Of a DNA stretch of 64,000 nucleotides, positions 1 to 10,852 are shown one piece after another. The first letter of the stretch is position 1. Each line of letters opens with the position of its first letter. The position numbers were made by a program, and so were the translations under genes. The stretch is from Persicaria tinctoria (taxonomy: Eukaryota; Streptophyta; Magnoliopsida; Caryophyllales; Polygonaceae): the NCBI GenBank assembly GCA_037127255.1, contig JBANSL010000020.1:51125098-51189097 (forward strand), written 5' to 3'. A model generated the notes under the pieces. The model worked only from the letters and a program-made list of their open reading frames with translations. It ran no database searches and was not told the DNA's origin.

Positions 1-3000
1 CTGGAAGTTCCTTCTCTAAAACTTGGTGAGAAACAGGGGGAATTGGAATAACAAAGTTCTCAACAACAGGCATTGGCTCCTCTAAACCTTGCTGAATAAC
101 GGGAGGAATTTCTTTTAAGGGGACCTTTGGATAAGATTTCTCAACCGTCTCAAATACTTCTGCAAATGTTGGTACTTTTACAGGTGGAGTCAGCCCAAGA
201 CTCCATGATGGTTGCTCAAGCAGTATTCTCTCCATCTCTTGTTTTTTTGCAATAGCAATATCAACAATCTGCATTAGTCTATCTAACTCAGGATTGTTTG
301 CAAATTCATCTGGCGTTGTCCTTACTTCAGGAGAGGTAGAACCAACAATTCATTTTGCAGCATGGTTCATGTAATCGAGTTCAGGATCCTCGTGCTTCTC
401 CGAAACAGATTCAATTGTCAGCTCCACTACATTTGATATGGATTTCGCCAACATGCACATTGCAGCAACGTACCTCTCTTTTAGACTTTGAAGAAAAATT
501 TTAAAAGTTGTAATATACTAGCTTGTTTCATATATACAAAAAAAATACTATTAAAATATTAAAAACACTTACTTTTTTACCAGCTCCTTCAAACAGCGTA
601 GCATGCTGCTTTATTACATCTTCAGAAACCTAATTAACACACACTGTTATATATGATAACAAAAATATTGTGCTTGAAAACAATCAATAATAACATCCAT
701 GAAATCCATATAACTTATAAATCTCAAACAAACTCCCTCAAATCACTGAATCAAATTGAATCTCAAATGGCATGTGCTGAACCATTATCTGTTAAGTATG
801 ATGAACCAACTAATAAGATTTGATGAAAGAATACATTTTGTATTTAACCCTTGACTAGTTTAGGTATAAAACTGAACCAAACACATAATAAATACCTGAA
901 CAACATAGTATGATTTCATATATACAAATCCTTACTTTTTTAATAGAACCTTCAAGCAACATAGCCTGATTATTTGCTGCATCTTCTTTCCCAAATCCTT
1001 CAACTTCAGAAACCTATGTAACACACACTGTGTTATATGATAACATAGATATTTTGTTTGAAAAGGCAACCATTACTAACATACATGAAATCTATAAAAC
1101 ATATAAATCTCAAAAAAAAAAATCACTGAAACAAATGAACTACACTCGATCTCAGATTACATGTCCTGAACCATCCTATAACCAGTATGATGAACCAAAT
1201 ACTGAGATATTTGATGAACAACTCCATTTTATTGTTACCTCTGAATATCATCAATGTATATGACTGAACCAGACACAGAGTGAATGGATGAACAAGATAG
1301 TATATTATCGTATATGCAAAAAAAAACTATTAAAATATTAAAAACACTTACTTTTCTAACAGAACCTTCAAACATCGTAGCATGATTCTTTGCTGCGTCA
1401 TCTTTTCCATGTTTTCCAACTTCAGAAACCTATGTAACACACACGTGTTATGTATGATACCAAAAATATTGTGTTCGAAAAATATGTATAATAACATCTC
1501 TGAAGTCCATACAACATATAAATCTCAAACAAACTCAATCAACCCAAGGAACAACTGAATTGCAATCAAATCTCGAATAACATTTCTCTGAACCACATTT
1601 TATAATATACAAGGACTACTAACTGAACCACATTCTATTAGTTGAATGTGTTAAAGCATTATCTGGTCAATATGATGAATCAATTACTAATATATTTGAT
1701 GAACCATTTCATTGTATAGTTGACCCTTTAATAACTTATAGGTATATATACTGAACCAGACACAGAATAACTACATGAACACCACTGTATTTTAAAAACA
1801 TTAACATGATAATCTACACAACCAAAATACACTTACTACTTCTGTAGGAACATCAAAAGCCTTGGCATGTTCCTCTGTTGCATGCTCTCTATTGTGTTCT
1901 TCTTCAAAAACCTATAAAAGAGATTGTAAGTTATATCCTTTACATAGAGTAACATATATTAGTGAACAACATAATTATACTATACAATAACAATGACTAA
2001 ATAATATTACTTAATCAGACACAAACAACTCAGTGAAATATGCTTACTTTTTTGGGCTCATATTCAATTAACCCAAATATCTCTTGTTCACTCATATTGT
2101 CCCCGGCAGATAAAGAGACATGTTCTTCAACTGGCTCGATACTTAGACGTGGCAATACACGACCAGAACCAAACCCACTGCCTTTCATCTCTTCCCCTTC
2201 CCTTGCCTTAATTAACTGGGGTGTCCAATTGGCAAGAATGGGTATTGATCTCGGTTTCTCTTGCCTTTGAAGGCGAACCCGATCAAGATAAAATAGCTGT
2301 TATATCAGAAAAATACAACCAAATATAAGAATATATAAAGAACATGCAAAAATAATAAAATAAATTGCTACTTATTTATCTCACTTACCACCAAAAATGG
2401 GAGTGAGCCTGTGAAACTAGAATTCTTGTTACGAGACCATGTTTTTTTAGTTTCTACAAGCCGGTCAAGCAGAAACCCACACCAATTAAACTGCTTAATG
2501 CTTTCTAAGTTTTCAGTTACATTAAAGTAACTAAAGTTTACTGTTCCATTAGAGTTACATTCAATCAACCCTGAAATCAAGAGTATTATAAAACAAGTTT
2601 TAAAAAATTGCCCTCCATCTTTGTCAACAACCATTCCCTTCACCACATCAGCAACATGGATCCTATTTTTTTTGAAGGCAACTGAATTCTTCCACAGAGA
2701 TAGAGATGCATCAGTCCTTGTATTGAATGACGCATCAATAGGCACTTGAATTGACCCCATCGGAAATCCAAGAGTAATTGCAACGTCAACATCTTCGATA
2801 TAAATTGCATCTCCATTAGCTGTAATCAATGCAACCCGGTCTGCATCAAAGTTTTCCACCAGCCAACGTGACAGGAACAATGGCATATGCTTCATTTGTA
2901 GCTGCAAAATACTACCAAATCCCAGCTCTTTGATGCTTTTTCTCTGGGCATCATTGAGTTGTTTGAATGAGTCAACAAGAGAATATGGATGTGTCCTGGA

Positions 3001-3218
3001 TTCTATACAAAAATATGTCAGTGGTCCTTTTGGAGTAACCACAACTTTGGATTTGATTTTTGTTTCGTATTCTTCTTTTATGACAGGATCCTTGTCACTG
3101 TCGGGCTCTGGTTGTTTGGTAACCTTCCTCTTCTTTTTAACCCGTCTCTTCACCACCTGACTTTTCTCAGGTTTCCGTTTGAAATTCTTCAAAACAACAA
3201 CCAATGGGACGTCATCTA
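1..3218 (-). pseudogene. Ulp1-associated N-terminal domain protein (DUF1985/plant-mobile-domain-like), 3' part outside window
   Basis: The main exon is 2389-3217, read leftwards, with an AG acceptor at 3218 and a GTAAGT donor at 2388. It starts with a basic stretch (KRRVKKKRK) and then a domain of about 190 residues with the signatures KELGFGSILQLQ, LSRWLVENFD and DVAITLGFPMG. That domain typically precedes an Ulp1 protease domain in plant transposon genes (known family feature). The next exon, about 2047-2297, begins LFYLDRV. Four short exons (572-1912) and a long last exon (1-about 490) follow. The last exon has an in-frame TGA at 350-352 and then keeps coding character to position 1, so this copy is probably broken. 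The first coding exon was not located; the initiating ATG is upstream of 3218. The DUF1985 versus plant-mobile-domain assignment is from memory of the family and needs a profile search. Confidence 0.5.
574..1912 (-). repeat. Four tandemly duplicated phase-0 mini-exons with their introns
   Basis: Four similar exons of 57, 78, 78 and 75 bp lie at about 574-630, 936-1013, 1352-1429 and about 1837-1911. Each is bounded by AG on its 5' side and GTAAG on its 3' side (minus strand) and holds a whole number of codons (19, 26, 26, 25). The encoded peptides are alike: VSE-V-G-G-DAA, then A-M-L-EG-. The introns between them are also alike and carry the TGAACC motif array. The unit is about 400 bp. The exons can be gained or skipped without changing frame. 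Confidence 0.65.
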
Positions 3219-4160
3219 AAAAACAAATTAAAAGGGAAATATATCAATAATATGTTAAACAGTATTGAACCAAACTATAAGTTACTCCTATTTAAAAAAC
3301 AAAATAGTTACTCCTATACATTTCACTTATTTAAAACATGTGAAAAACTCAAGACAAATTTAAATGTTGAACAAGTTACTGAAAAACTGATGAACCCCAT
3401 ACTAATTATTTTAATGAACAGGTCACTATTACATCAAACCCCACATGCAGGATAACAAATTGAACAAATGTCACTCTTGAAACACTATTATAAACGAACT
3501 AACAAATAAAACAAATATTTAAACAACTATAACCCCTATAACCAAATAAAGTAAAATATAAACACTAGCTATATGGGATTTTCATTATTTATCAACGGCG
3601 ACAAACTCAGGACAGAGACAAAAATCGTTCCCCACTTCGTTCATGACAAAACGTTGACATACTTTGACTTTTCAAATACTACTAAAACAGAAATCCCAAC
3701 CAACCCTAAATGTTAATGAACTATAATCAATTAAAGTAAAGTATAAATAATAGCGATTGAGGGTTTTCGATTGTTTATCAACAAAAACGACTGAAGAAAC
3801 GGAGAAAATCATGGATGACAACCCGTTTAACTAATTTGACTCTTGAATTACTAATAAACCATAATCAGAAACAAAAATAAATGTTAATAAACTAGAACAA
3901 AATAAAGGTAAAGTATAGTCACCGTCGTGCGCGCGGGTTTGCATTTTTTGATCAAAAGCGACAACTGAGCAAAGAGGCAAACACACACAACAAAAAGGAT
4001 AAAATCGTTAATAAACGAAGGAATACTGATTAAACATACGAAAATGAAAAACAACGAACTCTGATTAAAGCTTACATTACCACGAAAATGGCGAGATCCA
4101 GAAGGTAATTCGAAACGACAGAGAGAATGACCAGTTTAAGGAGAGAGAGGGATTCCAGTT
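3219..4160. other. Spacer and 5' region of the DUF1985-like gene
   Basis: AT-rich sequence with several TGAAC motifs (3260-3480) and no credible long frame. Two similar stretches near 3560-3620 and 3740-3800 each contain a GGGTTTTCGATTGTTTATCAACA-like segment. On the minus strand, 4085-4160 resembles an untranslated first exon ending in a GT donor near 4079. No further gene is visible. Confidence 0.35.
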
Positions 4161-4394
4161 TTCAAGGCGATGAAAAGAGAGCAAACCCTTCACCACGCAA
4201 AGGTGCAAATTTGTCTGACATGTAACAACAAATACAGCAAGCAAAATGACAAAACTGCCCCTACAAACCGCTATTGGGCATTCTTTCTTTTTTTTATTAT
4301 CTATTGGACTATTAAAAAGGTATTGGGCTTTATACTCTGTCCAATTATTTCTAGAAAACTGACAGGTTTTATTCCATTAACCACACGTTATATA

Positions 4395-4912
4395 ATTTTA
4401 ATTTAATTTGAGGAAATTTTAGTTACTATCTAAGATGAATACTGAACAACATACACTACATATGCTGAATCAAATATAGTTAGTAATGCTAAACCAATTA
4501 AAAATACACTATTAAGGCCGCATATTTTTTTCATTGAATCAAACTCAATCATAGATACTGAACCCGTGAACCAATTCTTAATAAACAACTGAATCAGGTA
4601 TTAGATAAAATACTAAACCAATTAAAAACAGCCTACCTAACAGCAAATATTTTGTTCTGTGAACCAAATACAAAATTAGATGCTGAACCAAATCTTTATA
4701 AAATTTGAATTCAATTTAAGGAAATTTTAATTATTATCTAAAAGGAATACTGAACAACAGAGTATACATATGCTGAATCAAATAATAGGTAGTAATACTG
4801 AACCATTTAACAATATAAAAGGCCATATATTTTTTTCATTGAATCAAATCCAATCATAGATACTGAAAACCGTTAACCAATTCTTGATAGACTACTGAAT
4901 CAAGTAATAAAA
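4395..4912. repeat. Two copies of a ~205-bp spacer repeat, period about 307 bp
   Basis: Segments starting near 4399 and 4706 repeat the same order: ...GGAAATTTTA(G/A)TTA, GAATACTGAACAACA, CATATGCTGAATCAAAT, AGTAAT(G/A)CTAAACC/CTGAACC, ATTTTTTTCATTGAATCAAA, CAATCATAGATACTGAA, CCAATTCTTAATA/GATA. Each copy holds several members of the TGAACC motif set. The rest of 4160-5040 has no gene. Confidence 0.6.
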
Positions 4913-5041
4913 ACTTGACTGCCTGTTATCATATATATCAAAACACAAATACTTATCTTTGTCATTGTTACACAAAATTAACTGTCCCAAACGCCAAAAT
5001 ACATCCAGATAACCAACTAATAAAAGTTTCAACAAAAATCT

Positions 5042-6400
5042 TCAATTCCCAGGCTGGTAATCGGTAATTCTCGCAATAACGGGCTGCCTTTCTTCATTCA
5101 TAGAAGAAAATACAATCGCATGCATATACAACCTCCGGAGATCAGACACCACATTACACAAGTTCTTGGATAGGCCACAATTCCAATCATTTATACCCAA
5201 GTAGGTCTCCAAATGACGCATGCAAAAGACGCCACAGTCGATGTAATTATCAGTAGTCGCCCACGGTAAATCCAGACGGAATGATTTGCAGTTGCGAATA
5301 AGGTCCGCCTTGCTGGAGAGCATCATCTTATCTAGGTAGTTACTCATCAATTTAACCTTAATAATTAACATAAAAACAAAAACAATTAGTGGATGTTGGT
5401 ACAGAAAGAATAAATGAACCACATACATGTGAAAATGAATGTATATACTTACAGCTACTTCTGGAATGTCAGAGTATCTCAAGGCAAAGCCAACTCCCAG
5501 CTTCATGTTGTCAATAATAACAACTTCCTTTAACTTAAAGTTAAAGCATATGATATAATAATGCTCAGATGCAAGGATTGGCAACATGATCTGCGTAAGA
5601 ATATATTTAATTTAAATTACTTAATTCAAATTTAATTTTAGAAGAAATATAAAAATTAACAACAACAATTTTTAATTTAAATTCTTTATATAAACTTACT
5701 AATTCAAAGCCAGCCAAATTTAAAACAGATGACTCTCTAATAAGCTGCTCAAATTTAGTATGAAACATGAAGAATCGCCTTTCAAAGCTTACATCAGGAT
5801 TAGCCACAACTGAACCTAACTGAATAATATTAGCAAAGTTGTGTTATACAATGAACAAAAACAAAAATTAAATACTTAATCACATGCATTAAAATTTAAA
5901 ACTTACACTAAGATCACAAGTGCCAACATATCTCTTATAGCCATAAAATGTCTCTTGGTAGTTAAGAACTCTCACAAAAGTATCAATCAATTGGGCATCA
6001 ACATATTCATTAGAAAGTAAGGATTGAAACACCACACGTGGCACAATGCGATCTTTGTACTTAAATAGAACTTCCCTGTTACAAAACCAGAAGTATAACA
6101 AATTTACTAACAGATTAAAATTAAACAAACTATATTTCTTTCATGCACAACATTTACTATGTAAATCAATAAATTTAATATATATATAAGAGAAACTTAC
6201 ATCATATCATATTCAGGTTCAGCGACATAACTGATAAGCTTGCAAAAAAGTGGTGAACTTAGAAGACAGGGATTGACAACTTGGCTTCTCAAAGGGAGGT
6301 TTGATTCTTCTTGTCCATTCACTTCACCCAACTGTTGATTCTCCCTGGATTTCCTCTGTTTTTCCTTTTCATTCTTTATTTGCCTCTTCAACTGTCCCAT
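5042..6400 (-). CDS. Ulp1-type (C48) cysteine protease domain protein, transposon-borne
   Basis: Spliced minus-strand gene. ATG at 6398-6400 begins MGQLKRQIKNEK. Exons end in consensus donors at 6201 (GTAAGT), 5907 (GTAAGT), about 5700 and about 5456, and the last exon runs to a stop at 5042. The last two exons carry the protease core: EHYYIICFN (catalytic His), VVIIDN (Asp) and YIDCGVFCMRHLETYL (catalytic Cys). This order and spacing are typical of Ulp1/SENP proteases, which cleave ubiquitin-like SUMO conjugates. The Gln usually found before the Cys box is not evident; the sequence there reads TTDNYIDCG. No frame break is seen in the part examined. The exon-1 start is the first ATG after a TTTGTAG acceptor-like site, so an upstream non-coding or coding exon is possible. 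Orthology to host SUMO proteases is unlikely; the context is a transposon. Confidence 0.65.
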
Positions 6401-7470
6401 TGTTGTTTTATCTACAAAAAAATTTATTTAATATCTAAATTACATAACTAAAATAAAGCAATAAAGCCCACATAGTTAAATAATCTGAACCACTCATAAT
6501 AAGAATCTAAAAATAAACCAATAAATACTGACATGCATATATAAACTAATGGAATGAACCCCCACAGAGCTAGATCATCTGAACAACATTAAAAAATAGA
6601 TACCTGAATCAAACTAAAATAAAGCACTAAATCATCCAACCGCCACTTAAAGGAATGAAGGGATGAACCCCACAGAGCTAAGTGACTAAACCACGTTCAA
6701 GAATAGGTAAATGTCCCAAAGTAAAATAAAACAATAAATCATCCTAACCCAAGCTAAAGAAATTGTAGGAATGATCCCAACATAGCTAGATCATCTGAAC
6801 GACATGCAAATATATGTACTGAACCAAACAAAAACAATCATCAAAACTCATATATAGTAAAATACTCTGAACGAAACTCAAAATAACAATCAAAACAAAA
6901 TATTAAATCATTTTAACATCAGTATGTTAAAATACTATTTAAAAAATGCGTTAAACGACAATAAACCAGTAAATACCGTTGAAGATGATCTAAAAAACAC
7001 TAATTTTGAAAAAACATACTACTTATAGGAGAAAGAAAAAAAAGGAGCATGCAACAAGACACAACGACATACCGTTGAAGATGATGTTTTCCATTGTATG
7101 CGATAACAACCAGCAACTTCGAAACTCCGAATATGGAGGTTACGTGGAACCAAAATACAACGCTGATGACGATTTTGAGTTCAGATACAATAAAACAAAC
7201 AGACTTTTAGATTGAATCTAAAAACAAAACTCGATTCAAACTTTGAGTTTGAAATCGGGGGATGAAAAGAGAGAGGAGAGAGGAATTGATTACCTTCGGA
7301 CGACGATAATGCTTTTCTGGACGAAATCCCCTAGGGCAAAAGGTAATATCAATGACAGTAGCAGTTGAAAAGACAGAATCGGAATTCAAAAAAACAAAAA
7401 TACCCCCCGATTTTTACACGCGCCTGTGATTTCCGCGCCCCCCGAAATATTATTATTTTAATCCAAATCA
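6401..7470. other. E1 promoter-side spacer
   Basis: AT-rich, with TGAACC/TGAATCA motifs to about 6860 and no convincing gene. Near 7290-7330 the minus strand has an exon-like stretch with a GTAATC donor that could be an untranslated first exon of the Ulp1 gene. A CACGCGC heptamer lies at 7417-7423, about 110 bp inside the E1 end. Confidence 0.35.
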
Positions 7471-7524
7471 TCCAATTACACCCCTTCTTTCCTTCTCACC
7501 GGTACAAATTATTCTCAATTGAAC

Positions 7525-7531
<7 letters not shown>
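7471..7531. repeat. E1 right terminal inverted repeat
   Basis: Read inwards from the end it is AGGGTAGGGTTCAATTGAGA...TACCGGTGAGAAGG. The left end of E3 (from 18308) reads GGGAGGGTTCAAGTGAGAAG...GTCCGGTAAGAAGG and the right end of E3 (21478-21540) also matches, so E1 and E3 belong to one family. Confidence 0.6.

Positions 7532-7556
<25 letters not shown>
7532..7556. repeat. (TA)n microsatellite between E1 and E2
   Basis: About 12 TA units separate the E1 terminus from the E2 terminus. Confidence 0.9.
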
Positions 7557-7557
<1 letters not shown>

Positions 7558-7618
7558 CGGGTTGACTCCGGTGAAAACAAAAAATTAAGGTGAAAACCGT
7601 GAGGAGCCTTTTAATTGG
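7557..7618 (+). repeat. E2 left terminal inverted repeat
   Basis: Matches the reverse complement of 17736-17796 over about 50 bp, with a few substitutions. Confidence 0.75.
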
Positions 7619-8480
7619 ATGATAAATTATACATCCACGCGCTACTGGGTCTCTCTTCTTCACCTTTTCTGAGTTCCGCCTCTCTCTTGGCCTCAACTCC
7701 TTCCGACGTCCTCATCCGCCTCTCGTCGTCCGATACTCCGATCTGCCGCTGCCGTCACCGTCGCCCTCACCCGCTCACTGCCGGCCTCCAGGTCCTCTTC
7801 GCCCTTGCTCGTTGCCCTCGCTCGCCATCCACTCTAGTCTCAGATCTGGTGGATCTCGGCGTCGCTCGCTGCCCCTGAACTCGCCCTCGCTCACCGCCTC
7901 TGGTCCTCGTCGTCCTCTCCTCGCAGTCGTCGTCGCTCGCTCGCCGCCTCCAATCCTCTTTGCCCTCGCTCCTAGCCTCTAGTACTCCTCGTCATTCTCG
8001 CACGCTGCTCCAGTCCACTTTCAGGTATTCCTCTCCCCGCCGAGGTACTTCATCTGTGTGAAAATTTTCTCATAAGTTGGAATTCAGTGCTTTGGAGGGA
8101 TTTTAGGAATCGCTTGATTTGGTTCTAGAGTTAGGGACTAAACCTCTCCTCTTGCTGGTAGATGATTCAGACCTAAACCTATGTCAAAGTGCTTCATCTT
8201 GAAGAATTTGCTCTTGATTCGTCGACTTACTTGGCTGAAAGTTGCTTGATTGAAGTGGATCTGACCTATGGCTAGGGTTTCGGAGAAATTAGCAATGATT
8301 TTGCAGATGGTGAATTTTATTTGTAATGTTGGGAGATCTCCTCCTTATTTATAATTATCAGTGTCATTTTATTTCTATGCTGCTGAAATTCTAGAGTTTT
8401 CCTACTTCTCTTGGTAAATCGGATGCATTTTGCTGTCTTAGTTGCCTGTAAAAGCGTTGACAAAGTTGTGACATTTTTGT
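7615..8480 (+). other. GC-rich captured 5' region (probable 14-3-3 leader and intron)
   Basis: 7640-8030 is C-rich (TCGCTCGC, CTCGTC) and unlike the surrounding AT-rich DNA. It resembles a plant 5' untranslated exon followed at about 8029 by a GT donor and an intron, which ends at the GTGCAG acceptor just before the 14-3-3 fragment at 8484. I infer that leader, intron and coding exon were captured together at the DNA level. No protein is recognised in the C-rich part. Confidence 0.4.
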
Positions 8481-8483
8481 GCA

Positions 8484-8758
8484 GAAATGGTGGATGCCAT
8501 GAAGAAAGTGGCAAACCTTGATGTGTAACTGACAATTGAAGAGAGGAACAAAAGGAGAGCTGCATGGAGAATTTTGTCATCAATTGAACAAAAGGAGGAA
8601 TCCATAGGCAATGAAGCCCATGTGAAGCAGAACAGGGATTATAGACAAAAGATCAAGTCTGAATTGGAAGCCATCTGTGGTGATATCATGATTCTCATCG
8701 TTGAACATCTTTGTTCCTTCGTGTTCGGGTGCAGAATCCACGGTTTTTTACTATAAAA
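8484..8758 (+). pseudogene. 14-3-3 protein gene fragment captured by E2
   Basis: Reading forward from 8486 it encodes MVDAMKKVANLDV, a stop (TAA at 8526-8528), then [37 protein letters not shown]. These are the first helices of plant 14-3-3 proteins, phospho-Ser/Thr adaptor dimers of the cytosol and nucleus. Differences from the family: an in-frame stop replaces the Glu before the second helix, about 12 residues (the LLSVGYKNVIGA stretch) are deleted between EERN and the RR/ASW motif, and a later frameshift separates EHL from the ESTVFYYKM coding still visible at 8732-8758. A GTGAGT donor-like site follows at once, so the fragment ends in a former intron. It is non-functional as a 14-3-3. Confidence 0.85.
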
Positions 8759-9195
8759 TGTGAGTAGAGGTAGCCTATAATGGATTGTTGATTTTCATAT
8801 ACTGGCCTTCCAATGTTTGCCACATTATTGCAATCATCAATTGTCAATTAGTCTAAGTGGCAATTAACAAAGCATTTTCAGTTGTAAAACATAAATTTCT
8901 TTGTTTTGATCAAAGACAGGCCCTCAAATTTAATATAAGAGGTTATATAATACTCCCTCTGTATTTGATTAATGCATTATTGTTGGTGTGAATAATGGTA
9001 GAAACGTGTGTCGAAAGCTGTATACTAGTGAAGAGAAAGGAGGACAGTCCCGTTGAAGTTAGGTGTTTGTTTTTTATTCTCAACAACTTACATTCATTGT
9101 CTAGCATTCTATCTTTAAACCGATCTATGACTCATGGGTAAGGCCGAAGATTTGCACCGATACAACTAGAATTGCTTTTCAAGTGGTCGATTTCT
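8759..9195. other. E2 intron-like sequence
   Basis: AT-rich, no frame. It follows the 14-3-3 splice donor and is probably captured intron or element spacer. Confidence 0.4.
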
Positions 9196-10645
9196 TGATA
9201 TAACTATGGATTCAAGATTTAAAAATGTTGAACCTATATTTAATGGAGGCAATACACCATAAAAAAATTTGAATCTACTTAATAAATCAACATGAAATGT
9301 GAGGCATCAAGATGTCAAAATGTCACTTTAGGGTTATATAATACTATGGGTTCAAGATTTAAAAATCTTGAATCTACTTTAAATGGAGGCAATGCACCAT
9401 GAAAAAACTTGAACCTACTCAATAAACCAACATGAAATGTGAGGCATCAAGATGTCACTTTAGGGTTATATATAACTATGGGTTCAAGATTTAAAAATCT
9501 TGAACCTACTTTAATTGGAGGCAATACACTCCCAAGAAAATTGAACCTACTTAATAAACCAACATGAAATGTAAGGCAATAAGATGTCACTTTAAAGCTA
9601 TATATAACTATGGGTTCAAGATTTAAAAATCTTGAACCTATTTTAAATGGAGGCAATGCATCATGAAAAAAGACTTGAACCTACTTAATAAACCAACCTG
9701 AAATGGAAGGCATCAAGATGTTACTTTAAGACTAGATATACCTATGGGTTCAAGATTTAAAAATCTTGAACCCACAATTATAATAAACATTTTGGAAATA
9801 TTTTGATATTATAAGCAAGTTCAAGATTGTAAAATCTTGAACTCATAATCATAAAACAATATGTTCAAAATTTTATTACGTAGTTTCAAGATTTTTTTTA
9901 TAACGCTAGTTCAAGATTTTGTACCATATATTCAAGATTTTTATAAATATAGGTTTAACATCTTATAATTATATCTTTTATTAAGTAATATTTTAAAATC
10001 TTGAACCCATAACTATACAAAGAATAGGTTCAAAATTTTATTAAGTAGATTCAAGATTTTAAAATATTGAAACAATATTTAAATAAAACATTTCAATAGG
10101 TAAGATAATTTAAAAAAATCTTGAACCCACAATTATAATAAATATTTTGATATTATAAGTAGGTTCAAGATTTTAAAATCTTGAACCTAATTTAAATGGA
10201 GGTAATACACCATGAAAAAAACTTGAACCTACTCAATAAACTAACATGAAAGGTAAGACAACAAGATATCACTTTAGTGCTATACATCATTAATTGACGT
10301 GGCAAAAAACCCGGCCAGATTGCACCACAGAAAGACACGTAAGTGAATCGCACCAGAGCCCGCCACATAGGATTTCCACGCCTCTGTTTTAGTATTATAT
10401 ATTGATGATAGGTTCAAGTTTTTTAAAATGTTGAACCCACAATTAAAAAAATTCTAAATTTTATTAAGTAGGTTCAAAATTAAAATTTTGAAAAAAAAGG
10501 AAATTTTTTATTAAGTAGGTTCAAAATTTTAAAATCTTAAACCCACAATTATATATTAAAAAAAGATTAAAATTTTTATTAAGTAGGTTCAAGATTTTAA
10601 AATCTTGAGTAGGTTCAAAATTCTTAAAAAAAATTCTCAAGAAAA
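9196..10645. repeat. E2 motif array: TTCAAGAT/ATCTTGAA palindromes, partly in ~130-bp tandem units
   Basis: From 9196 to about 9790 a unit of about 130 bp recurs about 4.5 times (near 9205, 9345, 9477, 9607, 9742). Each unit contains TGGGTTCAAGATTTAAAAATC, TTGAACCTACTT, GGAGGCAATACACCATG, CTTGAACCTACT and CCAACATGAAATG. From 9790 to 10645 only the core motif continues, as GGTTCAAGATTTT and AAAATCTTGAACC pairs that could fold back. Some copies carry TAAGTAGGTTCAA. Confidence 0.85.
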
Positions 10646-10852
10646 ATATTATTTATTTTCAAATAAATGAAAATTTTAAACCTACGACATTGAATTTCAA
10701 AAATATTGATTTTTTTAGTAAAAGTCAAATATATAAAAAAAAGAAGATGTATGAACGGTCAAAGTGTGTTTCTTGCCTTGGTGGATCTCTATGAGGGTGG
10801 AAGAAAAGCAAGGAAATCAAAAGCCGAAAAGAAGAACAAAAAGTTGACGGTC

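Larger units (their letters stand above)
1..7531 (-). mobile_element. E1: Mutator-like element, left end outside window
   Basis: The right terminus is an inverted repeat at 7471-7531, related to both ends of E3. Inside lie two minus-strand genes (below 3218 and 5042-6400). Introns and spacers (about 780-1760, 3240-3480, 4430-4910, 6480-6860) are filled with short motifs built on TGAACC, such as ACTGAACCAA, GATGAACCAA and CTGAATCAA. Ulp1-type protease genes are known cargo of plant Mutator-like elements (Kaonashi group in Arabidopsis, CUMULE in melon), so I class E1 there. No MURA transposase is visible; it may lie left of the window. The target duplication cannot be read because the element ends in a TA microsatellite. 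Confidence 0.55.

Noticed and set aside
9196..10645. Possible CRISPR-like array in the evenly spaced repeats
   Set aside because: Plant nuclear context, spacers are not unique, and the units are palindromic motif repeats shared with related elements.
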